This document shows, piece by piece, positions 18,963-27,093 of a stretch of DNA of 64,000 bases. A model generated the notes under the pieces. It worked only from the letters and a program-made list of their open reading frames with translations, had not been told where the DNA came from and ran no database searches. Position 1 is the stretch's first letter. The number at the start of each line of letters is the position of its first letter. Made by a program: the position numbers and the translations under genes. Source of the stretch: Paenibacillus taichungensis (lineage in GTDB: Bacteria; Bacillota; Bacilli; Paenibacillales; Paenibacillaceae). The stretch is from assembly GCF_013359905.1 (NCBI RefSeq), contig NZ_JABMCC010000108.1, positions 124,001 through 188,000 on the forward strand. The letters run 5' to 3'.

Positions 18963-19009
18963 TGTTGCATTCGCAACATAATTGATGATATAACTGATTT
19001 AAATCAGTT
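18963..19009. promoter_or_regulatory. Two inverted repeats, candidate MarR operators
   Basis: TGTTGCATTCGCAACA (18963-18978; 6-bp arms, 4-nt centre) and the perfect 18-bp palindrome AACTGATTTAAATCAGTT (18992-19009) lie 22-70 bp before the MarR start. MarR proteins commonly bind such sites near their own promoters. Confidence 0.55.
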
Positions 19010-19111
19010 TAAATTTTAACCATGATAACACATGGAACAGGTATACGTTCATGCTATCTACCAGTTTACCATGCCATAATAGAATTACTATTGACTAAAG
19101 GGGAAACATTC

Positions 19112-19552
19112 ATGAATACAACTATTGTTGAAGCTAATAACCAGGAATTGCTCGACGCCTGCTTCGCCATTCGTACCGCTATTTTTGTTGAAGAGCAAGG
19201 GGTGCCGGCTGAGGACGAATTCGACGCTTATGATGCACTGGAGACGGTAGCAAAACATATTCTGCTCTACGTAGACGGCGTTCCCGCTGCCTCTTCCAGG
19301 CTGCGTGTGGTCGAAAATGTTGCCAAATTGGAACGGATCTGTGTCATGATCGATTATCGGAAACACGGACTTGGTCGTGTGCTGATCGATAAGCTGGAGC
19401 AAATGGCACTCGCTCAAGGACTCGAGAAGGCCAAGTTGCATGCACAGGTACAAGCCTCAGGGTTCTACGAACGTCTCGGATACACGGCAGCCTCGGACGT
19501 ATTCATGGAAGATGGCATTCCACATCTACTGATGACCAAGAACTTAAAATAA
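19112..19552 (+). CDS. GNAT N-acetyltransferase (YjcF-like)
   Basis: Acetyltransferase of 146 aa. ATG 19112 is supported by AAAGGGG 9 nt upstream; the frame extends to 19022 without a site. The acetyl-CoA loop appears as RKHGLGRVLIDKLE near residue 92, and ASGFYERLGY is the conserved C-terminal GNAT segment. Substrate unknown. Flanked downstream by a strong terminator. Confidence 0.87.
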   Translation: MNTTIVEANNQELLDACFAIRTAIFVEEQGVPAEDEFDAYDALETVAKHILLYVDGVPAASSRLRVVENVAKLERICVMIDYRKHGLGRVLIDKLEQMALAQGLEKAKLHAQVQASGFYERLGYTAASDVFMEDGIPHLLMTKNLK

Positions 19553-19557
19553 ATACC

Positions 19558-19607
19558 AAAAAGAGCATCCTCAAAGTTCAAGAACAAGACTTTGGGATGC
19601 TCTTTTT
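19558..19607. terminator. Bidirectional Rho-independent terminator
   Basis: Arms AGAGCATCC/GGATGCTCT extended by CAAAGT/ACTTTG, with A-run before and T-run after. Confidence 0.9.
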
Positions 19608-19855
19608 GGTTTCTAATGAACCCAGCCCGTGCTATTAATGGAGATTCAAGTATTTGGGAGTGTAACGAATCGTACAAACCTTATTTTCTGTTTTTGCAAC
19701 CTACTTGCACCTTTTTAATGTGAATTTGACTGAAATAACTTGATTGAAGTTCGTTAGCATTTCTAATTCACGTATTTTGCTCCAATTAGGTGCGAAGAGT
19801 TCGTTAGATGTAACGCCACATTGGGAGAGATATTTACTAAGTAAATAAGATGACA
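19608..19855. repeat. Gene-free stretch with two GTTCGTTAG copies
   Basis: No gene seen. GAAGTTCGTTAG (19746-19757) and GAGTTCGTTAG (19797-19807) are direct repeats 51 bp apart. The block between them may be part of an interspersed intergenic repeat, which cannot be tested within this window. Confidence 0.4.
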
Positions 19856-19882
19856 AAGAAGCCAGGCGTTAACCTGACTTCT
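19856..19882 (-). terminator. Probable terminator after rlmN
   Basis: Minus strand AGAAGTCAGG and CCTGGCTTCT form a stem followed by TTGTC. T-tail is weak. Confidence 0.5.
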
Positions 19883-19894
19883 TGGCTTACATCC

Positions 19895-20989
19895 TTATCC
19901 CAAAGCCAGACGACCTGGCTGAGATTCAGTGGCGTTATTTTTCATCTGTTTACTGCGCAATTGTCCGCAGGCCGCATCGATATCGGTACCATGTTCCATG
20001 CGTACAGTTGCGTTAATGTTATTCTTTTTCAATGTATCATAGAAGCCCAGAATGGACTCTTCCGTGCTCCGCTGATACTGACTGTGCTCATCCACCGGAT
20101 TGTACGGAATCAGATTGATACTGACCATACTCTTGCGGCTGGACAACAGTTCAGCCAGTTCGGCCGCATGTTCCCGCTGATCGTTGACGTCCCGAAGCAA
20201 AATATATTCAAACATAATACGCTTGTTCGTCGTAGCCAGGTAATAATCCACCGCGTCCATCAATTGTTCAATCGGGAAGGCCCGGTTGATCTTCATGATC
20301 TGTGTCCGCAGTTCGTTGTTCGGTGCGTGCAGGGAGATCGCCAGATTAACCTGCAGACTGCTGTCTGCAAATTCCTTGATCTTGTCAGGCAGCCCACTCG
20401 TGGATACGGTGATCCGTTTGGCCGCAAGCGCCAGCCCTTTACGATGCTTGATCACTTCAATGAAATCAGTCATGTTCTGGAAATTGTCAAACGGTTCGCC
20501 AATTCCCATCACGACCACGTTAGTTACCCGCTCGCCTTGACCAGCTGCATCAAGATACTGTTGTACGTGCATAATCTGTTCGACAATCTCACCACCGGAT
20601 AGATCGCGACTTTTCTTGATCAGCCCGCTCGCGCAGAAGCTGCAACCAATATTACATCCCACTTGAGTGGTTACACATACAGTGAGACCGTATTTTTGGC
20701 GCATTAAAACCGTTTCAATCAGATTTCCGTCCTGCATACGCAGCAGAAATTTCACCGTGCCGTCAGCAGATTCCTGCTTCACATGTTCACTCAGTGAGTT
20801 CATCGTGAAATGCTCTGAAATGACATCCAGACATTCCTGACGCACATCCGTCATCTCTGTAAAATCATGCACTCGCTCCTGATATAACCATTCCCAGATG
20901 CGGGAAGCACGGGATTTCTTCTGCCCATGCTCCGGCAGCCAGTCACGTAGTTGCTCTAATGTTAATCCATATATGGATGATTTAATCAT
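19895..20989 (-). CDS. rlmN: 23S rRNA (adenine2503-C2)-methyltransferase RlmN
   Basis: Radical SAM enzyme that methylates A2503 of 23S rRNA (and A37 of some tRNAs). About 364 aa; CNIGCSFC is the CxxxCxxC iron-sulfur motif near residue 110, and the C-terminal AACGQLR carries the catalytic resolving Cys. ATG 20989 has GAGGA 7 nt upstream; a TTG seven codons earlier has no site. Cytoplasmic. It lies behind the NSS transporter gene with a 176-nt gap. Confidence 0.95.
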   Translation of the reverse strand: MIKSSIYGLTLEQLRDWLPEHGQKKSRASRIWEWLYQERVHDFTEMTDVRQECLDVISEHFTMNSLSEHVKQESADGTVKFLLRMQDGNLIETVLMRQKYGLTVCVTTQVGCNIGCSFCASGLIKKSRDLSGGEIVEQIMHVQQYLDAAGQGERVTNVVVMGIGEPFDNFQNMTDFIEVIKHRKGLALAAKRITVSTSGLPDKIKEFADSSLQVNLAISLHAPNNELRTQIMKINRAFPIEQLMDAVDYYLATTNKRIMFEYILLRDVNDQREHAAELAELLSSRKSMVSINLIPYNPVDEHSQYQRSTEESILGFYDTLKKNNINATVRMEHGTDIDAACGQLRSKQMKNNATESQPGRLALG

Positions 20990-21036
20990 GTTATTGTCCT
21001 CTTTTCGCAAAAAGCATATGGCTCATCGGTCTATTG

Positions 21037-21112
21037 AAAAAACCTCTACTCTGTATTGTCCCAAAATTGACGAGGGAACACAAGGGCTTTTGCATTTCTT
21101 CCAAGAGGTTTT
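21037..21112 (-). terminator. Possible long-loop terminator between NSS transporter gene and rlmN
   Basis: Minus strand AAAACCTCT (21112-21104) pairs with AGAGGTTTT (21047-21037 region) which ends in a T-run. The loop is about 57 nt, so this could also be a structured leader of rlmN. Confidence 0.35.
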
Positions 21113-21165
21113 ATCAATGGCAAATCTGCACAGTAACTTATCGCTTCACTCCAATGCCCAACCGT

Positions 21166-22521
21166 TTAGAAGTGAATAATACCTGAGGTATGCAGCAGAA
21201 CCAGAAGCACCAGAATTGGCGCTACATAACGCAGCATGAACAGCCATATCCGGAACCAGCCTGCACGCAAGCCGGATGCTTCGGCAGCCTTTTTCCAGAA
21301 GTATCCGGCAAAAATAGTAACAAGCAATCCACCAATCGGAAGTAAAATGTTGGACGCCATGAAGTCCATCCAGTCGAACACACTCTTCGAGCCAATCGTC
21401 CATTCAGGGAACAATCCGAGCGACAATACCGAAGGAAGCCCAACGATGAAGACGGCAAGTGAGATGGTCCATACCGAGCGACTCCGGCCCCAGGATAGTC
21501 TCTCCATGAAATATTTCACCGGAACTTCCAGCAAGGATACAGCCGATGTTAACGCCGCAATCGCCAGAAGCACGAAGAACAACCCGCCAAACACGAAGCC
21601 TAGCGGCATAGCCGAGAAGGCTGCCGGCAAAGCCACAAAGATCAGCGATGGACCCTGATCTGGTGCAATCCCGAAGGAGAAGGTCGTTGGGAAAATGATC
21701 AGACCTGCAATGAACGCATAAATCAGATCACCCGCACCTACAGCAACGGTTGCTGCACCCAGTGATTGATTTTTATCAACATAGGAACCGTATGTCACAA
21801 GAATACCCATACCCAGTGATAGGGAGAAGAATGCATGTCCAAGCGCTACCAGCGCAGATTCGGTCGTAAGTTGCGAGAAGTCTGGATTCAGGAAGAAGGA
21901 AACTCCCGCACCAGCTCCTGGCAAAGTCACTGCACGAACCATCAGGATAATGAGCAGAACCAGCATCGCTGGAATCAGCACTTTGTTAAACTTCTCGATT
22001 CCGTTCGATACCCCTTTGGCTACGATCCAACCTGTAATCAGAACCGAAACCAGTTGCCACACAATCGGCATATAGCCGCCAACAAAGTCACCGAACTGTC
22101 CGGCATAATCCGGATTGTTATACAACGTGCCACTAAAGGACGTGATTGCGTACTGCAGCGTCCAGCCTGCAATGATCACATAAAAGGAAAGAATGATAAA
22201 TGGCGTCAGTACTTGCAGCAATCCAGCCGCAAGCCAACCTTTTTGCCCACCCGCTTTAATAAAGGCCGTAGCCGCGCTTCCTCTGCCGCTGCGACCAATC
22301 GCAAGTTCAGCCAGCAATACGGGCAGACCAATCAACAGGAGACAAACGATAAAGAGCAGGAAAAACGCCGCTCCCCCGTTCTCTCCCGTAATATAAGGAA
22401 ACTTCCACATGTTGCCGAGACCCACTGAACTACCAATGGCAGCCAGAATAAATCCGGCCTGCGAGAAGCGTTCACCTTTGTTGGGTCCGTCTTGATCCAG
22501 ATTAGGCTTACTAAAATTCAT
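21166..22521 (-). CDS. Sodium-dependent NSS-family transporter
   Basis: Neurotransmitter:sodium symporter family (LeuT fold) protein of 451 aa with about eleven to twelve helices. GFILAAIGSSVGLGNMWKFPY in the first helix is the family's sodium and substrate site; ENGGAAF and LPVLLAELAIG follow. Bacterial relatives such as YocR and YhdH import amino acids with sodium. The substrate is not predictable here. ATG at 22521. Confidence 0.92.
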   Translation of the reverse strand: MNFSKPNLDQDGPNKGERFSQAGFILAAIGSSVGLGNMWKFPYITGENGGAAFFLLFIVCLLLIGLPVLLAELAIGRSGRGSAATAFIKAGGQKGWLAAGLLQVLTPFIILSFYVIIAGWTLQYAITSFSGTLYNNPDYAGQFGDFVGGYMPIVWQLVSVLITGWIVAKGVSNGIEKFNKVLIPAMLVLLIILMVRAVTLPGAGAGVSFFLNPDFSQLTTESALVALGHAFFSLSLGMGILVTYGSYVDKNQSLGAATVAVGAGDLIYAFIAGLIIFPTTFSFGIAPDQGPSLIFVALPAAFSAMPLGFVFGGLFFVLLAIAALTSAVSLLEVPVKYFMERLSWGRSRSVWTISLAVFIVGLPSVLSLGLFPEWTIGSKSVFDWMDFMASNILLPIGGLLVTIFAGYFWKKAAEASGLRAGWFRIWLFMLRYVAPILVLLVLLHTSGIIHF

Positions 22522-22734
22522 CGTATCTACTCCATCACTTTAAAGTTTTCCCGTAATTATATACTACTCCACGTGTCAGGTCATTCGAAAATCGAAATTT
22601 GTCGAAATGTTATTTATTTACAGGTACTTGTGCAATAAATAGGTTGCCCTTTCCTTCTTCATTTAACATAGGAAGCAGCCAGCGACGTGTTGTCCACTGA
22701 ACTTTCTAATATACAGTATGTGATAAAAAGGAGC
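22522..22734. other. Intergenic region, no gene seen
   Basis: Upstream region of the NSS transporter gene. Nothing beyond AT-rich sequence and possible promoter elements is apparent. Confidence 0.4.
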
Positions 22735-22857
22735 ATGCCAACCCTGCCGTGTAGATCGGTAATTCCAAAGGTGGCTGGGATCCATATCGTGATTCTGCTC
22801 TGGGTTGTATATGCCATGACCCGTGAAGTTCTAAATGGACGGAAGAAACGTAGCTGA
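22735..22857 (+). CDS. Possible 40-aa membrane peptide
   Basis: ATG to TGA, 40 residues, with a hydrophobic stretch VAGIHIVILLWVVYAM followed by a basic end (NGRKKRS), the look of a small membrane protein. AGGAG is only 1 nt from the ATG, which is poor spacing; the GTG at 22771 is an alternative start. Opposite to neighbours. Uncertain. Confidence 0.25.
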   Translation: MPTLPCRSVIPKVAGIHIVILLWVVYAMTREVLNGRKKRS

Positions 22858-22873
22858 ATATGATCCTGCAATA

Positions 22874-22925
22874 ATAAAAAAAGAGATGTTCCAGCAACCA
22901 CTTACATGGTTACCGAAACACCTCT
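22874..22925 (-). terminator. Terminator after greA
   Basis: Minus strand AGAGGTGTTTC and GAACATCTCT form a stem followed by TTTTTTTATT, just after the greA stop. Confidence 0.85.
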
Positions 22926-22932
22926 ATTTGGA

Positions 22933-23409
22933 TTAAATTTTAATTTCAAGCAACTCATATTTGATAATGCCCATAGGCGCATTTACATGAATGACACTGC
23001 CTACTTCTTTGCCCATCAGTTCTTTACCAAGCGGGCTCTCATACGATATTTTGTTATCAGCAACATCCGCCTCGGCTGGACCAACCAACATGTATTCAAT
23101 CTTCTCGGCGAATTCAATATCATTAAGCAGAATGGTTGAGCCAATGCTTACTTTGTTCGAGTCGATATTGTCCGAAGTGATGACTCTTGCTTTGGTCAGC
23201 ATTTTCTCCAGAATCAAAATGCGTGTTTCCATAAAAGCCTGATCATCTTTGGCTGAATGATACTCACTATTTTCCTTCAGGTCACCGTAACTGATCGCGA
23301 GTTTCAGACGCGCCGCCAGTTCCTTACGCTTCACCGTCTTTAATTCCCTCAGTTCGTCCTCCAGCTTTTCCAAGCCTTCCTGTGTCAAAATCACTTCATC
23401 ATTAGCCAT
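22933..23409 (-). CDS. greA: Transcription elongation factor GreA
   Basis: Rescues backtracked RNA polymerase by stimulating transcript cleavage. The 158-aa form, starting at ATG 23409 (AGGAG 9 nt upstream), is the standard GreA length; the ATG at 23418 touches the ribosome site and is rejected. N-terminal coiled coil (about 10-75) with the tip segment KENSEYHSAKDDQ carrying acidic residues, then the FKBP-like domain. This is one of often two GreA paralogues in Bacillales. Confidence 0.93.
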   Translation of the reverse strand: MANDEVILTQEGLEKLEDELRELKTVKRKELAARLKLAISYGDLKENSEYHSAKDDQAFMETRILILEKMLTKARVITSDNIDSNKVSIGSTILLNDIEFAEKIEYMLVGPAEADVADNKISYESPLGKELMGKEVGSVIHVNAPMGIIKYELLEIKI

Positions 23410-23647
23410 TTTTTCCATCTCCTAATCCTGCTTTCTATCTATATTCTAACCTATATCCACTCCAAACGGTTAACATACCAAGAAAAAGAAATAACGCTCC
23501 CATTGATGGAAAGATGTGTATGTGTCTTCTTAGACTGTACCGGTACAATTGAAGCAAACCAGTGTATTCATTTCATCCGTTCACTTTTACAATGAATTCA
23601 GGGCAGCAGTTTATAACACGCTCACTACATGACTCGAGGTGATCTGG

Positions 23648-24520
23648 ATGAATGTTACATTGACTCCAACTGAAATAATGGCCTACCTGAAACGGATAGG
23701 CATCCATGATATCAAAGAACCCACACTGGCATTCCTATCTGAAATCCAGCAGACACATGTGCAGTATCTATCCTGGCAAACGGTCGATATTTTTGCAGGT
23801 CGACCTACGGGCATTGATCTTCAAGAATCGGTCCAGCTTATATTGCAAGGCCGCAGTGGTTACTGTTTTCATCTGAATGGCGCTTTCAGCGTTCTGCTTC
23901 GCTCTCTGGGATATACGGTGCATTGGCATCGTGCCGGAGTTCAGCCATTCGGAGAGCAGCCACGTGTGAACTCGTTCCATCTCGGTCTTTCCGTCTCTTT
24001 GCCAGATGCAGACCCGAATGTGGAACGTTGGATTGTGGACGTCGGTCTGGGCGGCATGCCCTTTGAACCGCTTCCCCTTCGTTATGGAACCTACGGATCG
24101 GCCCCGTTTACTTATACATTAATGCCTTCATCCGTTGCCCCTGGCGGATGGCGACTTGAATATGAGCCGAACGGACCAAGTGAGGGTGTCGACTACGCTC
24201 CCGAAGAGCTTACCAGCCTGGAAGAGTTCATTCCCAAGCATGAATTCTACAGCGAGTCAGTCGATTCGCCTTGGCATAACGCATTTTTGCTCCGTCAGAG
24301 GCATGCTCTCCAAAGCAACGAACTACGTGGATGTATGCTCCGGACGCATGACCACGATGGTATCCGCAAGAAGGAGATTCAAACTTACACTGAGTGGAGA
24401 GACGTATTGGCTGAGAAATTCCACGAACCGTTGGTGAATTACACAGAAGTGAAACGCAAAGAAATGTGGGGACGGGTACAGGCTGCACATGAAGAATGGA
24501 AAAGAACACAGCAGGTATGA
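23648..24520 (+). CDS. Arylamine N-acetyltransferase
   Basis: Transfers acetyl groups from acetyl-CoA to aromatic amines. The 290-aa protein shows the catalytic triad: Cys in RSGYCFHLNGAF near residue 74, His in NSFHLGL near 113, and Asp in VDVGLGG near 131. ATG 23648 with GAGGTGAT upstream; GTG 23639 overlaps the ribosome site. It lies 80 nt before sfp on the same strand. Its natural substrate is unknown. Confidence 0.92.
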   Translation: MNVTLTPTEIMAYLKRIGIHDIKEPTLAFLSEIQQTHVQYLSWQTVDIFAGRPTGIDLQESVQLILQGRSGYCFHLNGAFSVLLRSLGYTVHWHRAGVQPFGEQPRVNSFHLGLSVSLPDADPNVERWIVDVGLGGMPFEPLPLRYGTYGSAPFTYTLMPSSVAPGGWRLEYEPNGPSEGVDYAPEELTSLEEFIPKHEFYSESVDSPWHNAFLLRQRHALQSNELRGCMLRTHDHDGIRKKEIQTYTEWRDVLAEKFHEPLVNYTEVKRKEMWGRVQAAHEEWKRTQQV

Positions 24521-24600
24521 AGCGGCACGGGCAGACCCGATAACCCGATGATTATAAAGGAAAGTGTGTAATCCATGCCGAATACATCGTCAGGTGATAA

Positions 24601-25293
24601 ATGATGATAACGATTCAAGTTCTTCAAGTTCCGGCAGAATTGCCGGAGACATACTGGAACCTTTTTTTGTCTTACGTATCTGAGGAAAGACGAGGACAAG
24701 CTGCACGTTTTGTACATCAGGTGGATGCTTATCGCTCTGTACTGGGTGAAGTGTTGACCCGTGTGACGCTGAGCAAGTTAACTGGCCTGAGGCCGGGAGA
24801 ACTTTCCTTTACACGTAACAAATACGGCAAACCTTCACTCAGTCTCAGTAACTATGCTGATGTTCAATTTAATGTTTCGCACTCTGGCGATTGGATTGCT
24901 TTAATCTCTGGCGGTGACGCCGATCTGGGTGTGGATGTGGAAAAAATATCGCCCATCGACATGAAGATTGCCGAGCGCTTCTTCTCTATCACGGAGAGTG
25001 GATTCCTGGCTGCGGAGCCCGCCGAAATGCAGCTGGAGACCTTTTACCGTCTATGGACGTTAAAGGAAAGCTACATCAAGGCCGTCGGCATGGGCCTGTC
25101 CATGCCACTGGATTCATTCTCCATGATCCGTAATGCTGACGGGAACTGGCACTCGCCAGAAGCAGCCGCTTATCCATTCCTCAGCCTTCGACTGGATCAA
25201 GGGCATATGATAGCTGCTTGTTCTGCAGGAGAAGCTTTACCTTCCCAGCCGGATGTCATCACAATCGAAGAGTTGTATCAGGCATTATTATGA
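24601..25293 (+). CDS. sfp: 4'-phosphopantetheinyl transferase, Sfp type
   Basis: Converts apo carrier domains of NRPS enzymes to holo form using CoA. 230 aa with the family motifs GKP near residue 76, FNVSHSG near 91, GVDVE near 112 (magnesium-binding Asp) and WTLKESYIKAVG near 160. ATG 24601 has AGGTGA upstream. Sits next to, and convergent with, the dhb operon, so it most likely activates the DhbB aryl carrier and the DhbF peptidyl carriers. Confidence 0.94.
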   Translation: MMITIQVLQVPAELPETYWNLFLSYVSEERRGQAARFVHQVDAYRSVLGEVLTRVTLSKLTGLRPGELSFTRNKYGKPSLSLSNYADVQFNVSHSGDWIALISGGDADLGVDVEKISPIDMKIAERFFSITESGFLAAEPAEMQLETFYRLWTLKESYIKAVGMGLSMPLDSFSMIRNADGNWHSPEAAAYPFLSLRLDQGHMIAACSAGEALPSQPDVITIEELYQALL

Positions 25294-25335
25294 AGGAGGG
25301 GTTATAAACCCCTCTTCTCCAATAACAATCATGCT

Positions 25336-25370
25336 TAAAAATCCCTGGCGAGCCCGCCAGGGATTTTTTC
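25336..25370. terminator. Bidirectional terminator between sfp and the dhb operon end
   Basis: Stem TCCCTGGCG/CGCCAGGGA with A-run before and TTTTTT after. A further small stem (GAGGGGTT/AACCCCTC) precedes it near 25297. Confidence 0.92.
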
Positions 25371-25381
25371 AAAACTTGGAA

Positions 25382-26848
25382 CTATTGTGATTCCTGCGTC
25401 AATGATGGAGATTTCTTTTGCCTCCGGAAGAGACCCTGACCGCTGTTTTTCCGTATCGTTGCAGCCGCGTCAGCATCGCTGATTTTCAGGGCAAAGCATA
25501 AACCAATCAAGAGAAACGCAGCAGCACCCAGTAAAGCCAAACGGTACGCCAGCATATTCGGCTCCATCGCTCCAGCCGCAGTAACCGTCGTTGTACCTAC
25601 GCCAGCCAGAACAGCAGACAATAAAGCCAGTCCAATGGCGGAGCCCAGCCGATTTTGCACCGTGAACCAGGTGGAGGCTCGTCCCATTGAAGGAGGCGGT
25701 ATTCGGGCAAACGAAGCAATCTGTACCGCGCCTACCGTCTGCCCCAGGAAGATCCCCACGCCGAACAATAATGAACGAATGAACCACGGATTCGTATCCA
25801 CTGTAATCTGACTAAGCGTAATGAAAATCACAGCCGTGCAGATCAAACCCATGGATATCAGCTTACGCGGACCCAGTCGCGGATATGTCCAGGGCACAAG
25901 CTGCGAAGCGATCATAAGTCCCAGAGCTTCAGGGAATGTGGTTAGTCCTGTCTCCAGCGCAGAGGCGTTTAGCACGTTTTGATACATCAGTGGAAATACA
26001 TACAACATGCCCAGCAGACCCGCTGCTCCACATACGGACACCAGACCGGAATAGCGGAATAAACGGTCTTTCAGCAAACGTAGATCAAGCAAAGGCTGCT
26101 TCGCGCGCAGTTCGGCAACCACGAGCAACGTGAGCAGGATGATTCCCGTCAGACCAGCTCCAATAATAAGAGGGGAAGTCCACCCTCGCAGCGGACCCTG
26201 ACTAAGAGCGTACATCGTCAGAGCGAGCCCTGGAGCAGATAATAACCACCCCGGTACATCCAGTGGGCCGGCTCCCTGTTCTTTGTGTTCCTTCAGATAA
26301 ATCATTCCGAAGATTACCGCTGGAATGCCTACGGGTAGATTCACATAGAAGATCCATCGCCAAGAGAGCTGGTCCACAATCAATCCGCTCACAATCGGCC
26401 CTAGGGCCGGGGCCAGCGCGATGGGCAGTACGAGCATTCGAGATACCTTAGCCCGTTCCTGGGGAGGAAAGGTTCGAAACAGCATCGCCATCCCTACAGG
26501 AGTAAGCAGACCACCCCCTGCACCCTGCAAAATGCGAAAGAACGTCAGCGTACTTAATTGATCGGCCGTCGCACACAATGCAGAGGATACCGTAAACAGT
26601 GCCAGTGCCGATAAGAAAACTCGTTTCGTTCCCCATCGATCACCAAGCCACCCGGCGACAGGCAGGAATACAGCCAAACTCACCAAATACCCCACATTCA
26701 AGGTACCCGAAGCAGCCGGGGGAATCCCCAGCTCCTCACTAATGGTTCGTAATGCTACGTTCAAGACCGTTCCATCCATAGCCACCATAAACATCGCTAA
26801 CACATAGACGATGCTGACAATGACCTTGGGATTCAGACCGAATTTCAT
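25382..26848 (-). CDS. MFS transporter, DHA2 (EmrB/QacA) type, probable siderophore exporter
   Basis: Fourteen-helix drug:proton antiporter of 488 aa. The N-terminal region carries the DHA2 signature MDGTVLNVALRTI and LGDRWGTKRV; PALGPIVSGL is motif C of antiporters. The ATG overlaps the stop of the mbtH-like gene (ATGA). As last gene of the catecholate operon it probably exports the finished siderophore. B. subtilis uses the unrelated-position MFS YmfD for bacillibactin, so the assignment here rests on context. Confidence 0.88.
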   Translation of the reverse strand: MKFGLNPKVIVSIVYVLAMFMVAMDGTVLNVALRTISEELGIPPAASGTLNVGYLVSLAVFLPVAGWLGDRWGTKRVFLSALALFTVSSALCATADQLSTLTFFRILQGAGGGLLTPVGMAMLFRTFPPQERAKVSRMLVLPIALAPALGPIVSGLIVDQLSWRWIFYVNLPVGIPAVIFGMIYLKEHKEQGAGPLDVPGWLLSAPGLALTMYALSQGPLRGWTSPLIIGAGLTGIILLTLLVVAELRAKQPLLDLRLLKDRLFRYSGLVSVCGAAGLLGMLYVFPLMYQNVLNASALETGLTTFPEALGLMIASQLVPWTYPRLGPRKLISMGLICTAVIFITLSQITVDTNPWFIRSLLFGVGIFLGQTVGAVQIASFARIPPPSMGRASTWFTVQNRLGSAIGLALLSAVLAGVGTTTVTAAGAMEPNMLAYRLALLGAAAFLLIGLCFALKISDADAAATIRKNSGQGLFRRQKKSPSLTQESQ

Positions 26849-27081
26849 CTGCTAGCCTCATGAACGGCTCCAGGCATACCGATTTCATCACAGAGGCTTA
26901 ACGGTTTCAGATCTGTCCATTGCTCGGCGATGTAATCGAGACACACCCGGCGCTTGGCCTTGCCAAGCATCACGGTCCAACCTGCGGGTACTTCAAGGGA
27001 TGCAGGCCAGAGGGAGTATTGCCCCTCCTCATTGATTAACACCAGATAATTGCTGTCTTCATATTCAAATGGGTTGCTCAT
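26845..27081 (-). CDS. MbtH-like NRPS accessory protein
   Basis: 78-aa protein that binds and stabilises adenylation domains. It has the family pattern NEEGQYSLWP, PAGW and, after a spacer, YIAEQWTDLKP. AGGAGG precedes the ATG. Located directly behind dhbF and overlapping the exporter gene by 4 nt, so DhbF is the natural partner. Confidence 0.95.
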   Translation of the reverse strand: MSNPFEYEDSNYLVLINEEGQYSLWPASLEVPAGWTVMLGKAKRRVCLDYIAEQWTDLKPLSLCDEIGMPGAVHEASR

Positions 27082-27093
27082 CGCCTTATCCTC

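Noticed and set aside
22659..22901. Minus-strand open frame of 80 codons between greA and the NSS gene
   Set aside because: Overlaps the greA terminator, no ribosome site, no family resemblance.
23536..23547. Palindrome TGTACCGGTACA upstream of the arylamine N-acetyltransferase gene
   Set aside because: Only 12 bp and without a partner site or linked regulator; may be chance, so not listed as an operator.
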